64,000 bases of DNA from DASRHT01 sp035650355 (lineage in GTDB: Bacteria; Chloroflexota; Ktedonobacteria; Ktedonobacterales; Ktedonobacteraceae), in assembly GCA_035650355.1 (NCBI GenBank), contig DASRHT010000029.1:124001-188000 (forward strand), read 5' to 3'. Shown here piece by piece: positions 17,101 through 25,247 of the stretch. The position numbers and the translations under genes are program-made. Position 1 is the first letter of the stretch. Every line of letters starts with the position of its first letter. The notes beneath the pieces are model-generated. The model was not told where the DNA came from. It saw nothing but the letters and a program-made list of their open reading frames with translations, and searched no databases.

Positions 17101-17145
17101 TAGTGGTCTAGATGTCTTGACAAATTCAGCGGAAAAAGGTACAGT
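17101..17145 (+). promoter_or_regulatory. Promoter with overlapping GntR-type operator for the importer operon
   Basis: -35 TTGACA (17117-17122), a 17-base spacer and -10 TACAGT (17140-17145). The -35 is overlapped on its left by TAGTGGTCTAGATGTC, which holds a TGGTCTAGA half-site of the NagR/DasR operator. The same block recurs upstream of the chitinase at 24999-25043. A leader of about 170 bases precedes the first gene. Confidence 0.75.
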
Positions 17146-17325
17146 ATTGTACATAGATTGGTCTGGATTTATGGGAGGTAAGTATCGAACTCCGTTGATT
17201 TAAAAAGTTCGGACTCAAAAGCTGGAAAGGAGGAAGCAGGCGAGAAAAGGTTTGTCTTGTGGACTCAAGAGAAATATTTCCGGGATCTATCAAGTAAGTT
17301 TTGACATCATGTCAGGAGGTTGCAA

Positions 17326-19020
17326 ATGGCTTCCAACCCTCTCCGCGCGTTGTCTTCGAGGGCGAAGATCGCATCTATGGCAATGGTATTCACCTTCCTG
17401 GTCATCTTCACAATGATACTTGCGGCCTGTGGAGGTGGTCCTAGCCAGAACACCAATACCAAGCACATTCTGAAAATCGCGGCCCAATCGAATGATTTCA
17501 CCCAGGCTGGCTTTAATCCCTATAATGGGCATCCCAACGCGGGTCTGGAAGGGATGGTCTATGAGACCCTGGACTTTGTGAATATCAATGATGGCTCGTT
17601 CACACCCATGCTGGCGAGCAGCTATCTGTGGAACAGCGACAATACCCAGGTGACATTCACGATCCGGCCAAATGTCAAATGGAACGATGGTCAGCCGTTC
17701 ACTGCGGACGATGTGGCATTTACCTTCAACATAATGAAGCAATATCCGGCGGCAGACGGCGGCGGTGTCTGGACCTATCTCAAAGATGTGACCGCTTCGG
17801 ATGCCAACACGGTCGTGATGACCTTCCAGAAAGCATATCCGCCGTCGCTGGTAACGATTGCCGGGCATGTGTATATCATTCCCAAGCACGTTTTTGCTTC
17901 CGTCGGCGACCCGACTAAGTACCTCACCAATAAGCCAGTTGGCACCGGTCCTTTTATGCTCACCCGTTATACAACCGACCTGGCTGTCTACGACAAAAAT
18001 CCGAACTACTGGCAGGCTGACAAGGTCAAGGTTGACGAGCTGCGCTATCCAGAGTACAAGGACAACGCGACGCTGCAACTGGCGCTGCCAAAGGGCGACG
18101 TGGACTGGGCTGGCTACTTCTCGCCCACGCTCCAGCAGGATTTCATCTCCAAAGATCCGGCCAACAACCACATTTTCATGGACCCGATCAACCTGTATTC
18201 GATCTGTCCGAATCAAAAAGATCCTATGCTAGGTGGGCAGGCTGGCCTTCCGGTGCGCCTGGCGCTGAGTTATGCGCTGGACCGCAATGCCATTGCGGCA
18301 CAGGCCACGGCTGGTCTGGAGCCTCCGGGAAGCCTGACCGGTCTGGTGCTGCCGACGGCTAATAGCTGGCTGGCCTCGCAGTATTCCGGTCTGTCAACCG
18401 GCCCCGATACCGCCAAAGCCGAGAAGTTCCTGACCGATGCGGGCTTTACCAAAGGCGCGGACGGCATCTATCAGAAGGACGGCAAACGGCTCTCCTTCAC
18501 CCTGAGAAGCGTGGACTCTTACTCGGACTGGAACGCTGCGGCAAAGCTGGTGGCGGACCAGGCGAAAGCTGTGGGAATCGAGATCAAGAACGTGACGGTT
18601 GGTGAGAGCGATTATTACACACTGCGTACGGATGGTAAATATGATTACCAGTTGATGTTCTGCGGCATGGTAGGCGGCCCCACTCCGTACTACCTCTACA
18701 ACCAGTACCTCAACAGTGCGCAGATCGGTCAGGGCAAGTTCAACTTCGTGGCCTGGAATGATCCCACAACCGATCAGTTGTTGAACCAGTACGCCTCTAC
18801 TACCGATGCTGCTACTCAGAAGCAGGCTATCGCGGGTATCCAGAAGACCTTTGTCGAAAATCAGCCCTTCATTCCTCTGTGGACCGGCGCTGACTACGAC
18901 GAGTACCTGACCAAGAACTTCACCGGCTGGCCCGACCAGAATAATGCTTACGCCAGTGGTAGCCCCAACACGGCCCCTGACTGCGAACAGGTAATTCTGC
19001 ACCTCCAGCCCAAAGCGTAA
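17326..19020 (+). CDS. ABC importer substrate-binding lipoprotein, SBP family 5
   Basis: A 564-residue extracellular solute-binding protein of the Opp/Dpp family. It has an N-terminal basic region and hydrophobic stretch ending in a lipobox (LAAC, Cys about residue 36), so it is a lipid-anchored receptor. The family-5 signature region is clear (YETLDFVNINDGSFTPMLAS, IRPNVKWNDGQPFTADDVAF). The start at 17326 follows 'caggaggttgc'. Although the family usually binds peptides, family-5 receptors for chito-oligosaccharides exist. The shared operator with a chitinase and flanking nag genes favour chitin oligomers or muropeptides as ligand (inference). A hairpin terminator/attenuator follows, before the permease genes. 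Confidence 0.92.
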   Translation: MASNPLRALSSRAKIASMAMVFTFLVIFTMILAACGGGPSQNTNTKHILKIAAQSNDFTQAGFNPYNGHPNAGLEGMVYETLDFVNINDGSFTPMLASSYLWNSDNTQVTFTIRPNVKWNDGQPFTADDVAFTFNIMKQYPAADGGGVWTYLKDVTASDANTVVMTFQKAYPPSLVTIAGHVYIIPKHVFASVGDPTKYLTNKPVGTGPFMLTRYTTDLAVYDKNPNYWQADKVKVDELRYPEYKDNATLQLALPKGDVDWAGYFSPTLQQDFISKDPANNHIFMDPINLYSICPNQKDPMLGGQAGLPVRLALSYALDRNAIAAQATAGLEPPGSLTGLVLPTANSWLASQYSGLSTGPDTAKAEKFLTDAGFTKGADGIYQKDGKRLSFTLRSVDSYSDWNAAAKLVADQAKAVGIEIKNVTVGESDYYTLRTDGKYDYQLMFCGMVGGPTPYYLYNQYLNSAQIGQGKFNFVAWNDPTTDQLLNQYASTTDAATQKQAIAGIQKTFVENQPFIPLWTGADYDEYLTKNFTGWPDQNNAYASGSPNTAPDCEQVILHLQPKA

Positions 19021-19040
19021 TTGGATGACGTCTCTGCTCT

Positions 19041-19061
19041 CTACCCGAGCAACTCGGGTAG
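19041..19061 (+). other. Hairpin in the receptor-permease gap
   Basis: Perfect 9-bp stem ctacccgag / ctcgggtag with a 3-base loop, just past the receptor stop and upstream of the T-tailed hairpin at 19072. It may protect the receptor mRNA 3' end. Confidence 0.5.
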
Positions 19062-19071
19062 ATGGCTCTGT

Positions 19072-19101
19072 GGGGATGATTGCGAAAATCATCCCCTTTT
19101 T
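19072..19101 (+). terminator. Rho-independent terminator / attenuator after the receptor gene
   Basis: Stem ggggatgat / atcatcccc with a 7-base loop followed by TTTTT. Lying inside the operon, it likely reduces read-through so that the receptor is made in excess of the permeases, as is common for ABC importers. Confidence 0.7.
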
Positions 19102-19157
19102 CACCAAAAAAGTGTACAATACTAATATGGACGTGTGCCTAATGAAGGAGCAAGCAG

Positions 19158-20156
19158 GTGCGTCACATCATTCGCCGCATTTTGTTCTATCTATGCGCGG
19201 TCTGGGTAGCCATTACGCTGGATTTTTTCATCCCTCGGCTGGCTCCTGGCGATCCCGTGGCGGCTCTTGTGGGGAAGATGTCAACAAAGGGCTATGTGAC
19301 CCCGGCGATGCAACAGAGCCTCGCGGTCATGTTCGGTCTGAATACGCACGACCCCCTCTGGGTTCAATACTTTAAGTATCTTGGCAATCTGCTCCAGGGC
19401 AACCTGGGCAATTCGCTGGAATATTTTCCCACCCCAGTTTCTCAGGTTATTGGTCAGGATATTGGCTGGTCGATTATGCTTGGCGGGGTGGCTGTACTGA
19501 TCAGCTTCGCGCTTGGCTGCTTGCTAGGAATAATTGTCGCGTGGAAGCGCGGCTCTATGCTTGATACATTTCTCTCGCCGGTGATGAATTTTCTCTCTGC
19601 CATTCCTTATTTCTGGCTGGCACTGATCTCGCTCTACATCTTTTCCTACCTGCTCAACTGGTTTCCCCTGGCTGGCGGCTACGATTCGGCCAATATCGAT
19701 CCAGGCTGGTCTTTTGATTTCATCGGTAGCGTGATCCAATATGCATTTCTGCCCGCTTTAACGCTGGTGATTTCATCGCTGGCGGGCTGGATGCTGACGA
19801 TGCGCAACTCGATGATCACGACCATCTCGGAAGATTACGTGCTGATGGCGCGGGCAAAGGGATTATCGGGGCGGCGCGTGATGTTCTGGTACGCGGCTCG
19901 CAATGCGGTGCTGCCCAATATTACCGGCTTTGCCATTGCCATCGGAGCAATTGTCGGCGGTCAACTGCTCACCGAGATGGTTTTCTCCTATCCTGGCATT
20001 GGCTATGCGTTGTTCCAGGCGGTGAACCAGCAGGATTATGCCATGATCCAGAGCGTTTTCCTGGTGATTACATTGGCGGTGCTGGGAGCGAATTTCCTGG
20101 CCGATATGCTTTATGCTTTCCTTGATCCGAGGGTGCGCGTAGAAAGGAGCAGCTAA
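19158..20156 (+). CDS. ABC importer permease, OppB/DppB type
   Basis: A 332-residue inner-membrane permease with about six transmembrane helices (for example FYLCAVWVAITLDFFIPRLA, MLGGVAVLISFALGCLLGII). The conserved EAA-like loop that docks the ATPase reads DYVLMARAKGLSGRRVMFWY. The start is a GTG after 'gaaggagcaagcag'. It pairs with the next permease, whose ATG is one base beyond this stop codon, so the two are co-translated. The substrate is set by the receptor; chitin-derived oligomers are likely from context. Confidence 0.93.
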   Translation: MRHIIRRILFYLCAVWVAITLDFFIPRLAPGDPVAALVGKMSTKGYVTPAMQQSLAVMFGLNTHDPLWVQYFKYLGNLLQGNLGNSLEYFPTPVSQVIGQDIGWSIMLGGVAVLISFALGCLLGIIVAWKRGSMLDTFLSPVMNFLSAIPYFWLALISLYIFSYLLNWFPLAGGYDSANIDPGWSFDFIGSVIQYAFLPALTLVISSLAGWMLTMRNSMITTISEDYVLMARAKGLSGRRVMFWYAARNAVLPNITGFAIAIGAIVGGQLLTEMVFSYPGIGYALFQAVNQQDYAMIQSVFLVITLAVLGANFLADMLYAFLDPRVRVERSS

Positions 20157-20157
20157 C

Positions 20158-21141
20158 ATGAAAACTCAGGATGTAGGGGCAGGGCTTGCCCCCGCCCCCA
20201 TCGACGCGGCTCCGGTGGCGGCGCTGCCCGAAGCTAATCCTGCCTTACCTGCGCGTATTGTACGCGTGTTGCTGATGGTCTGGCGAGCAATGACGATCAG
20301 CCCCAGGGTAGCGGTCGGCAGCGCGATTGTCGGATTTTTCATCCTGGTGGGTCTCTTTGGGCCATTTTTTATGACGATTAATCCCAATACCACATCGCAC
20401 CTGTTTATCGCGCCTCCTTCGCCTGCACACCTGTTAGGTACGACGGTTGTCGGCGAGGATCTCTTTAGCCAGTTGATCTATGGCACGCGTACCAGCGTTT
20501 TCTGGGGGCTGGGGACTGGCCTGCTGGTGACGCTTGTCTCGGTGTTTGTTGGGCTGGTTGGCGGCTATTTTGGCGGCTGGATTGACGATGTCTTGACGTT
20601 GCTTACCAATGTTTCACTGGTGCTGCCCGCGCTCCCACTTGCCATCGTGCTCGCGGCCTATTTCCCGCGCGGTCCCTTGACGATCTCGCTGGTGATTGTC
20701 TCTACCAACTGGGCCTGGCAGGCGCGTGTGCTGCGTTCGCAAACGCTTTCGATGCGTAGCCGCGAATTTGTGACGGCGGCCCGTGTAAGCGGAGAGCATA
20801 GCTGGCGTATCATCTTCTTTGAGGTTTTTCCTAATGAGATCGGGCTGGTGGTGGCTGGCTTTGTCAGTACAACGATCTATGTGGTGCTGACCTGGGCGGC
20901 ACTCGAATTTCTTGGCCTGGGCGATGGCACTATTCCTAGCTGGGGCAGTATGTTATACTGGGCGCAGCAAGCTGGTGCATTGGGGGGCAATCTATGGTGG
21001 TGGTTCATCCCTCCCGGCGCCTGCATTGCGCTGCTGGGAGCGGGTCTTTCGCTGATCAACTTCGGGATCGACGAGTTTGCTGACCCACGCCTGAGACGTG
21101 AACGGCCTGCGAAAAAGAAGAAAGGCTTCCTTACAGCGTAG
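20158..21141 (+). CDS. ABC importer permease, OppC/DppC type
   Basis: A 327-residue permease, second half of the membrane pore. It has about six helices, a large periplasmic loop with HLLGTTVVGEDLFSQLIYGT (a conserved OppC segment), and an EAA-like loop REFVTAARVSGEHSWRIIFF. It starts at an ATG after 'aaaggagcagctaac'. Oddity: the cytosolic N-terminal tail MKTQDVGAGLAPAPID is encoded largely by a copy of a dispersed intergenic repeat (20173-20198, GTAGGGGCAGGGCTTGCCCC), so the tail seems to have been gained by repeat insertion. Confidence 0.93.
   Translation: MKTQDVGAGLAPAPIDAAPVAALPEANPALPARIVRVLLMVWRAMTISPRVAVGSAIVGFFILVGLFGPFFMTINPNTTSHLFIAPPSPAHLLGTTVVGEDLFSQLIYGTRTSVFWGLGTGLLVTLVSVFVGLVGGYFGGWIDDVLTLLTNVSLVLPALPLAIVLAAYFPRGPLTISLVIVSTNWAWQARVLRSQTLSMRSREFVTAARVSGEHSWRIIFFEVFPNEIGLVVAGFVSTTIYVVLTWAALEFLGLGDGTIPSWGSMLYWAQQAGALGGNLWWWFIPPGACIALLGAGLSLINFGIDEFADPRLRRERPAKKKKGFLTA
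20173..20198. repeat. Family B repeat inside a coding region
   Basis: GTAGGGGCAGGGCTTGCCCC plus cgcccc, matching the intergenic units near 3004, 15966 and 38870. It is read in frame as VGAGLAPAP in the permease N-terminus. Confidence 0.7.
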
Positions 21142-21193
21142 GGACCCGATTTATCGCGTCCGGCGCGATTTATCGCCTTACCCGCTTTATCGC
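21138..21193. repeat. Family A repeat, double unit
   Basis: GTAGGGACCCGATTTATCGC followed by gtccggcgcgatttatcgcc and a third partial atcgc unit. It begins within the last codons of the permease gene and fills the gap before the ATPase gene. Confidence 0.65.
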
Positions 21194-21224
21194 TTGGACA
21201 ACTGGATAGCAAGGAGAGCGCAGA

Positions 21225-22394
21225 ATGGCAGTCAAGGTACAGAGCGAGACGCTGCTTGAGGTGAATCAGCTCAATGTTGATTACCTGGCGGCTAACGGAA
21301 CGGTACACGCTGTAATCGATGTAAGCTTTAGTTTGCGGCGTGGCGAGATTCTCGGCCTGGCCGGTGAGAGCGGCAGCGGCAAATCGACGCTGGCCTATGC
21401 CATCACGCGCCTGCTGCGTCCGCCCGCGATGATTACCGGTGGCGAAATACTCTATTACCCGCGCTCCGACCGCGGCAATGATATTGTTTCACAGGTGGCC
21501 TTGACTCGCCCCCCGAAAAATGGGAAGCGGGGACGCGAGCGGGATGAAGACGACGGACAGGCGATTGATCTGCTCAAGCTCTCGGCTAACCAGTTGCGCG
21601 ATATTCGCTGGAATGATCTGGCGATTGTCTTTCAGAGCGCCATGAACGCGCTCAACCCGGTGATGACCATTGGGACGCAGATTATAGATGTGCTGCATAC
21701 GCACCGGCCACAGATGAGCACCGCTGCTTGCAAGCAGCGCGCCCGCGAACTGCTCGAGCTGGTTGGCATCGCGTCTGATCGCCTGGGAAGCTATCCGCAT
21801 GAATTGAGCGGAGGAATGCGCCAGCGCGCCGTTATTGCCATTGCCCTGGCGCTCTCGCCCGAAATACTTATCATGGACGAGCCAACTACCGCTCTTGATG
21901 TGGTGGTGCAGCGCGAGATCCTGACCGAGATTATGCGTCTGCGTGAGAAACTGGACTTTGCCGTTATTTTTATCACGCACGATCTTTCGCTGCTGCTCGA
22001 ACTGGCGGATAATGTTGCGATTATGTATGCAGGCCGCATAGTGGAGAGAGCGTCCAATCAGGACCTCTATGCGCATCCGCGTCACCCCTACAGTTACGGC
22101 TTGCTCAACTCGTTTCCAACATTGCAAGGTCCGCGCCGCAAGATGTCGGGCATCCCCGGTTCGCCACCCGATCTGCGGGATGCGCCTCCTGGTTGCGCGT
22201 TCCATCCACGCTGTCCTTTCGCCTTTGACAAATGTTACAGCGTGTTACCGGTTTTGCGACCGGCGCTGGCAGAAAATCTCAATCAGGTTGTAGCCTGCCA
22301 TCTCTATAATCCCGAGTTTAGCGCGGAACCTCCATCAATGGCGGACATGGCGAAAAAATATGAGGCTATGGCCGAAGGGAGCGGCAAATCATGA
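21225..22394 (+). CDS. ABC importer ATPase, OppD/DppD type
   Basis: A 389-residue ATP-binding subunit. Seen are Walker A GESGSGKST, Q-loop IVFQSAMNALNP, signature LSGGMRQRA, Walker B ILIMDEPTTALD and switch His in FITHDLS. The C-terminal oligopeptide-transporter domain carries the Cys cluster of the family (GCAFHPRCPFAFDKC), which holds an iron-sulfur cluster in related proteins. Oddity: between Walker A and the Q-loop there is an extra, very polar stretch (RPPKNGKRGRERDEDDGQ) relative to usual OppD proteins. It starts at an ATG after 'aaggagagcgcag'. It overlaps the next ATPase gene by 4 bases (ATGA). Confidence 0.93.
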   Translation: MAVKVQSETLLEVNQLNVDYLAANGTVHAVIDVSFSLRRGEILGLAGESGSGKSTLAYAITRLLRPPAMITGGEILYYPRSDRGNDIVSQVALTRPPKNGKRGRERDEDDGQAIDLLKLSANQLRDIRWNDLAIVFQSAMNALNPVMTIGTQIIDVLHTHRPQMSTAACKQRARELLELVGIASDRLGSYPHELSGGMRQRAVIAIALALSPEILIMDEPTTALDVVVQREILTEIMRLREKLDFAVIFITHDLSLLLELADNVAIMYAGRIVERASNQDLYAHPRHPYSYGLLNSFPTLQGPRRKMSGIPGSPPDLRDAPPGCAFHPRCPFAFDKCYSVLPVLRPALAENLNQVVACHLYNPEFSAEPPSMADMAKKYEAMAEGSGKS

Positions 22395-23473
22395 GCACAA
22401 TCAATCAGCCTGTCATCGATAAGTCTGCGGGAGGAGCTGGCACGCCTATTCTAGAGGCGATTCACCTGCAGAAGCACTTTCCGCTGCGCTCTTTGAGTCT
22501 CTTTGGACCCAGGAAAGCCGTCCGTGCTGTTGAGGACGCTTCCATTGCGCTCTATCCTGGTCGGGCGACGGCGCTGGTCGGAGAAAGTGGCAGCGGTAAA
22601 ACGACGGTTGCGCGTCTGTTAGCGGGCCTCTACACTCCCACTTCCGGCACGCTGCGCTTCCAGGGTCAACCAATCAGGCTTACCAATAGCTCTACCCTGC
22701 GCACCTATCGCCGTCATGTGCAGTTGATCCTGCAAGATCCCTTCTCCTCGCTTAATCCGATTCACGACGTGCGCTATCACCTGAGCCGTCCTCTGCGTAT
22801 CCATCGCCATGTACGCAATCAGGCGCAGGAGACGGAACAAATTCTAGCATTGCTCAACCGCGTCAACCTGAGCCCCGCCGAACAGTTTATCCAGAAGTAT
22901 CCGCACCAACTCAGCGGCGGTCAGCGTCAACGTATCGCCATTGCGCGCGCGTTGGCGGTGGAACCGCAGGTATTGCTGGCCGATGAGCCTGTATCGATGC
23001 TTGACGTCTCTATTCGCCTGGACATTCTCAATCTGCTATTGCGCCTGAAAGAGGAAGAGCATCTTGCCTTGCTCTTTATCACGCATGATATTGCCAGCGC
23101 GCGCTACTTTGCCGAGGATACGCAGGTGATGTACGCGGGCCAGGTAGTGGAGGGGGGACCAAGCGACGAGATTATCCAGAATCCAAAGCATCCCTATACC
23201 CAACTGCTGGTATCCGCCGCGCCCGATCCGGCTCGCCTCACTCCTGATAGCGATAGACGCGTTGTCGAACTGCCTGCTCGTGGGGAGATCCCGAGCCTGA
23301 TAGCGCCGCCGAGTGGCTGTCGCTTCCACCCGCGCTGTCCGCACGCCATGCCAGTATGCAGCCAGCGTTTCCCCAAACGCACCGAGCTTGGGGGCGGACG
23401 CTGGACGCACTGCTTCCTGTATGGCGATGGGGAAACATCAGGTGAGACAACCGGCGCTGTTTCCACGGGATAA
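22391..23473 (+). CDS. ABC importer ATPase, OppF/DppF type
   Basis: A 360-residue second ATPase subunit of the importer. It has Walker A GESGSGKTT, Q-loop LILQDPFSSLNP, signature LSGGQRQRIAIARAL, Walker B VLLADEPVSMLD, FITHDIASARYF, and a C-terminal GCRFHPRCPHAMPVC cluster. Its start overlaps the stop of the OppD-type gene (ATGA). It is the last gene of the operon 17326-23473. In the Walker B-to-D-loop region VSMLDVS stands where many OppF have TSALDVS; this is still compatible with activity. Confidence 0.93.
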   Translation: MSTINQPVIDKSAGGAGTPILEAIHLQKHFPLRSLSLFGPRKAVRAVEDASIALYPGRATALVGESGSGKTTVARLLAGLYTPTSGTLRFQGQPIRLTNSSTLRTYRRHVQLILQDPFSSLNPIHDVRYHLSRPLRIHRHVRNQAQETEQILALLNRVNLSPAEQFIQKYPHQLSGGQRQRIAIARALAVEPQVLLADEPVSMLDVSIRLDILNLLLRLKEEEHLALLFITHDIASARYFAEDTQVMYAGQVVEGGPSDEIIQNPKHPYTQLLVSAAPDPARLTPDSDRRVVELPARGEIPSLIAPPSGCRFHPRCPHAMPVCSQRFPKRTELGGGRWTHCFLYGDGETSGETTGAVSTG

Positions 23474-23617
23474 TGCCGCAGGGTTAACCTTTGCGGCTTG
23501 TTTCTCTCCTTGAAAAATCCTGCTGAACAGTTTATAATCGAGCAAGTTATTGATTCCTTTGCATTAATGAGAGGTTTGCACTCTGGTGACTTGTGTTGAG
23601 CACAGGAGGTAGCTATT

Positions 23618-24346
23618 TTGTTCTGTCCTTATTGTGGTGATGGACTGCCAGAGGATGGACAGTTCTGTCGAAATTGCGGCAAAGAACAGCCAGCGCCAGG
23701 GACAATCCAGACAGGAATGAATGCTGAGAGTGTGCGCCTGCGCCTGGATAACCTTGAGAAGCGGGTACATGCTCTTTCTGAGGAACAGCAAAGATTGAGC
23801 AATCTGACCTCTCCGCCATTCTTCGGTTCTAGTTTATCGCTCTGCGCGGCGGCCCTGGCTCTCTTCATCTTCTGCTTCCTACCATATATCAGCTATAATG
23901 CTACAAATACATCTTCGATTCGATCTAAAAATACATTTGGAGATCAGATCGCGCCATCCGCACCATCTTATGATTTTACAGGCATAGAATTGATTGGTCT
24001 TGACTCCCTCTTCGGCGATCTCGGTCAGGGAGGGCCGCAGGATATCTCCGTTCCCAACCAGAGTTCGCTCTGGCTTGAGCCCCTGGTTGCTCTGCTGATT
24101 CTGCTGCTCGCATTTTCCCAGATTATCAATTCGCTCTATCATCGGGTGCTCTCTTCGAACGTTGCGATTGGCATTGGTGTTCTGGCGCTGCTGATGATGC
24201 TGATAATGATTTTTGCTCAAGGGCGTGGTTCATTTGCCGAGAGCATCTTCTTTAGTTACGCAGCCATCGGCTACTGGCTTTTTCTCGGTGCGTTACTGCT
24301 GGCACTCGTGGGTGCAATTGTGCAGTTTATGGCGGCGAAAAGCTAA
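23618..24346 (+). CDS. Zinc-ribbon membrane protein
   Basis: A 242-residue protein. It starts with a zinc ribbon (FCPYCGDGLPEDGQFCRNCG, four Cys), then a helical linker, then four predicted transmembrane helices (CAAALALFIFCFLPYI; LWLEPLVALLILLLAF; IGVLALLMMLIMIFA; WLFLGALLLALVGAIVQF). The start is a TTG placed 7 bases after 'aggaggt', which decides it. The zinc_ribbon plus membrane architecture is common in Gram-positive-like bacteria, usually without a known role. It lies after the importer operon but has its own upstream gap of 144 bases. Confidence 0.75.
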   Translation: MFCPYCGDGLPEDGQFCRNCGKEQPAPGTIQTGMNAESVRLRLDNLEKRVHALSEEQQRLSNLTSPPFFGSSLSLCAAALALFIFCFLPYISYNATNTSSIRSKNTFGDQIAPSAPSYDFTGIELIGLDSLFGDLGQGGPQDISVPNQSSLWLEPLVALLILLLAFSQIINSLYHRVLSSNVAIGIGVLALLMMLIMIFAQGRGSFAESIFFSYAAIGYWLFLGALLLALVGAIVQFMAAKS

Positions 24347-24394
24347 AGTAATCGTTGCGCTGGATTTCTGGTGGCCCCTACTGGGCATACGTGA

Positions 24395-24577
24395 AGTCTT
24401 CCTGGCGTATCAGCAACAGCGGGGCGCAATCTCCCCTTTTATGTTGAGCGTTTGCTCTGCTACGAGTGCCATCACGCGCTGATTGGGCTACGTTTCTTCG
24501 CCAAAAGCGACAATGAGCAAAGTTATCGGATGGTGCGTGAGATTATTCAGCGCAAGCTCGCAGCATTCGGCGTTTAA
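24395..24577 (+). pseudogene. Possible gene remnant without start codon
   Basis: An open frame of 60 codons without ATG/GTG/TTG near its 5' end. It reads like real protein: FYVERLLCYECHHALIGLRF, then FFAKSDNEQSYRMVREIIQR and KLAAFGV, then stop. It directly follows the zinc-ribbon gene. I do not recognise the family. It could be the tail of a decayed gene. Confidence 0.35.
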
Positions 24578-24695
24578 CTAAAGTATTGTCGTGCAATGCG
24601 TTAGTTGATTAACAGGTAGACCCATGCGATCCTACGAAGATCGGGTTCCCTTCAACGCTCGGTTTTGTGGGATCGCACCCGCCGCTTGAATGCTT

Positions 24696-24720
24696 CGTAG
24701 CGACGCGATTGATCGCGTCC
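24696..24720. repeat. Family A repeat
   Basis: GTAGCGACGCGATTGATCGC plus gtcc. It belongs to the gene-free stretch 24578-24995, which otherwise shows only this and the copy at 24852. Confidence 0.6.
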
Positions 24721-24851
24721 AGTTTACTGCCTGTCCTTCCCCAAATTAGCTGTCCCAACAACGATATCGCAGGAAATAATGGATAGACAAGCAAATTATT
24801 TGAAAACACTATTATTATGTAAGAGAGGTTTTTCTATGATATCAAAGTCCA

Positions 24852-24884
24852 TGCGATAAATCGGACGCGATCAATCTCGTCGCC
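24852..24884. repeat. Family A repeat
   Basis: GCGATAAATCGGACGCGATC followed by aatctcgtcgcca, in inverted orientation to the copy at 24696. Confidence 0.6.
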
Positions 24885-24992
24885 ACAGCAGAGAGCCACG
24901 AAGAGGGTCTTTGTTGCTCGAACGGCTTTTCTGTTAGAGAGAGAAAAAGCCCAGTATTAACGCCACTTCGTAAATCTTCAACGTTATCTATT

Positions 24993-25043
24993 CTGGTATA
25001 GTGGTCTAGATATATTGACAAGTAGTGTTTATAACGATACACT
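24993..25043 (+). promoter_or_regulatory. Chitinase promoter with GntR-type operator
   Basis: -35 TTGACA (25015-25020), a 17-base spacer and -10 TACACT (25038-25043). Immediately left is TAGTGGTCTAGATATA (24999-25014), preceded by another half-site TGGTATAG (24994-25001). The operator/-35 block matches the importer promoter at 17101-17122 in 20 of 22 positions, with identical -35/-10 spacing. Confidence 0.78.
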
Positions 25044-25247
25044 TAATAGTAACAAATGCCATCGTGGCATTTGGCGTCTCTTCGTCGTCTAGGGTGCCAT
25101 TGTCTCCAATCGGCAGAAAGGGGTAAATCTGCCCGTCAACCACGGGCGTATTCAAGGTGCCATTTAAACCTTAAAGGCCATCGTTATCTGTACATGCGTG
25201 CATATCCACATCCCGTCTACTGTACCTTTTCAGGAGGGACCCTGTTA
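25044..25247 (+). promoter_or_regulatory. Long structured 5' leader of the chitinase mRNA
   Basis: About 200 bases separate the -10 box from the ATG. Several hairpins are visible: caaatgcca/tggcatttg (25053-25073), ggcaga/tctgcc, cccgt/acggg, and aaggt/acctt, plus a doubled 'ggtgccatt'. It does not match any riboswitch consensus I know, including the c-di-GMP-I core. It may be a regulatory leader or only an untranslated region. Confidence 0.4.

Noticed and set aside
17155..18216. Long minus-strand open frame opposite the receptor gene (17290-18216)
   Set aside because: It is a shadow of the clear SBP family 5 gene with no ribosome-binding site or recognisable family.
25044..25247. Possible c-di-GMP-I riboswitch before the chitinase
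   Set aside because: The conserved core of that riboswitch is not found; only generic stem-loops are visible.
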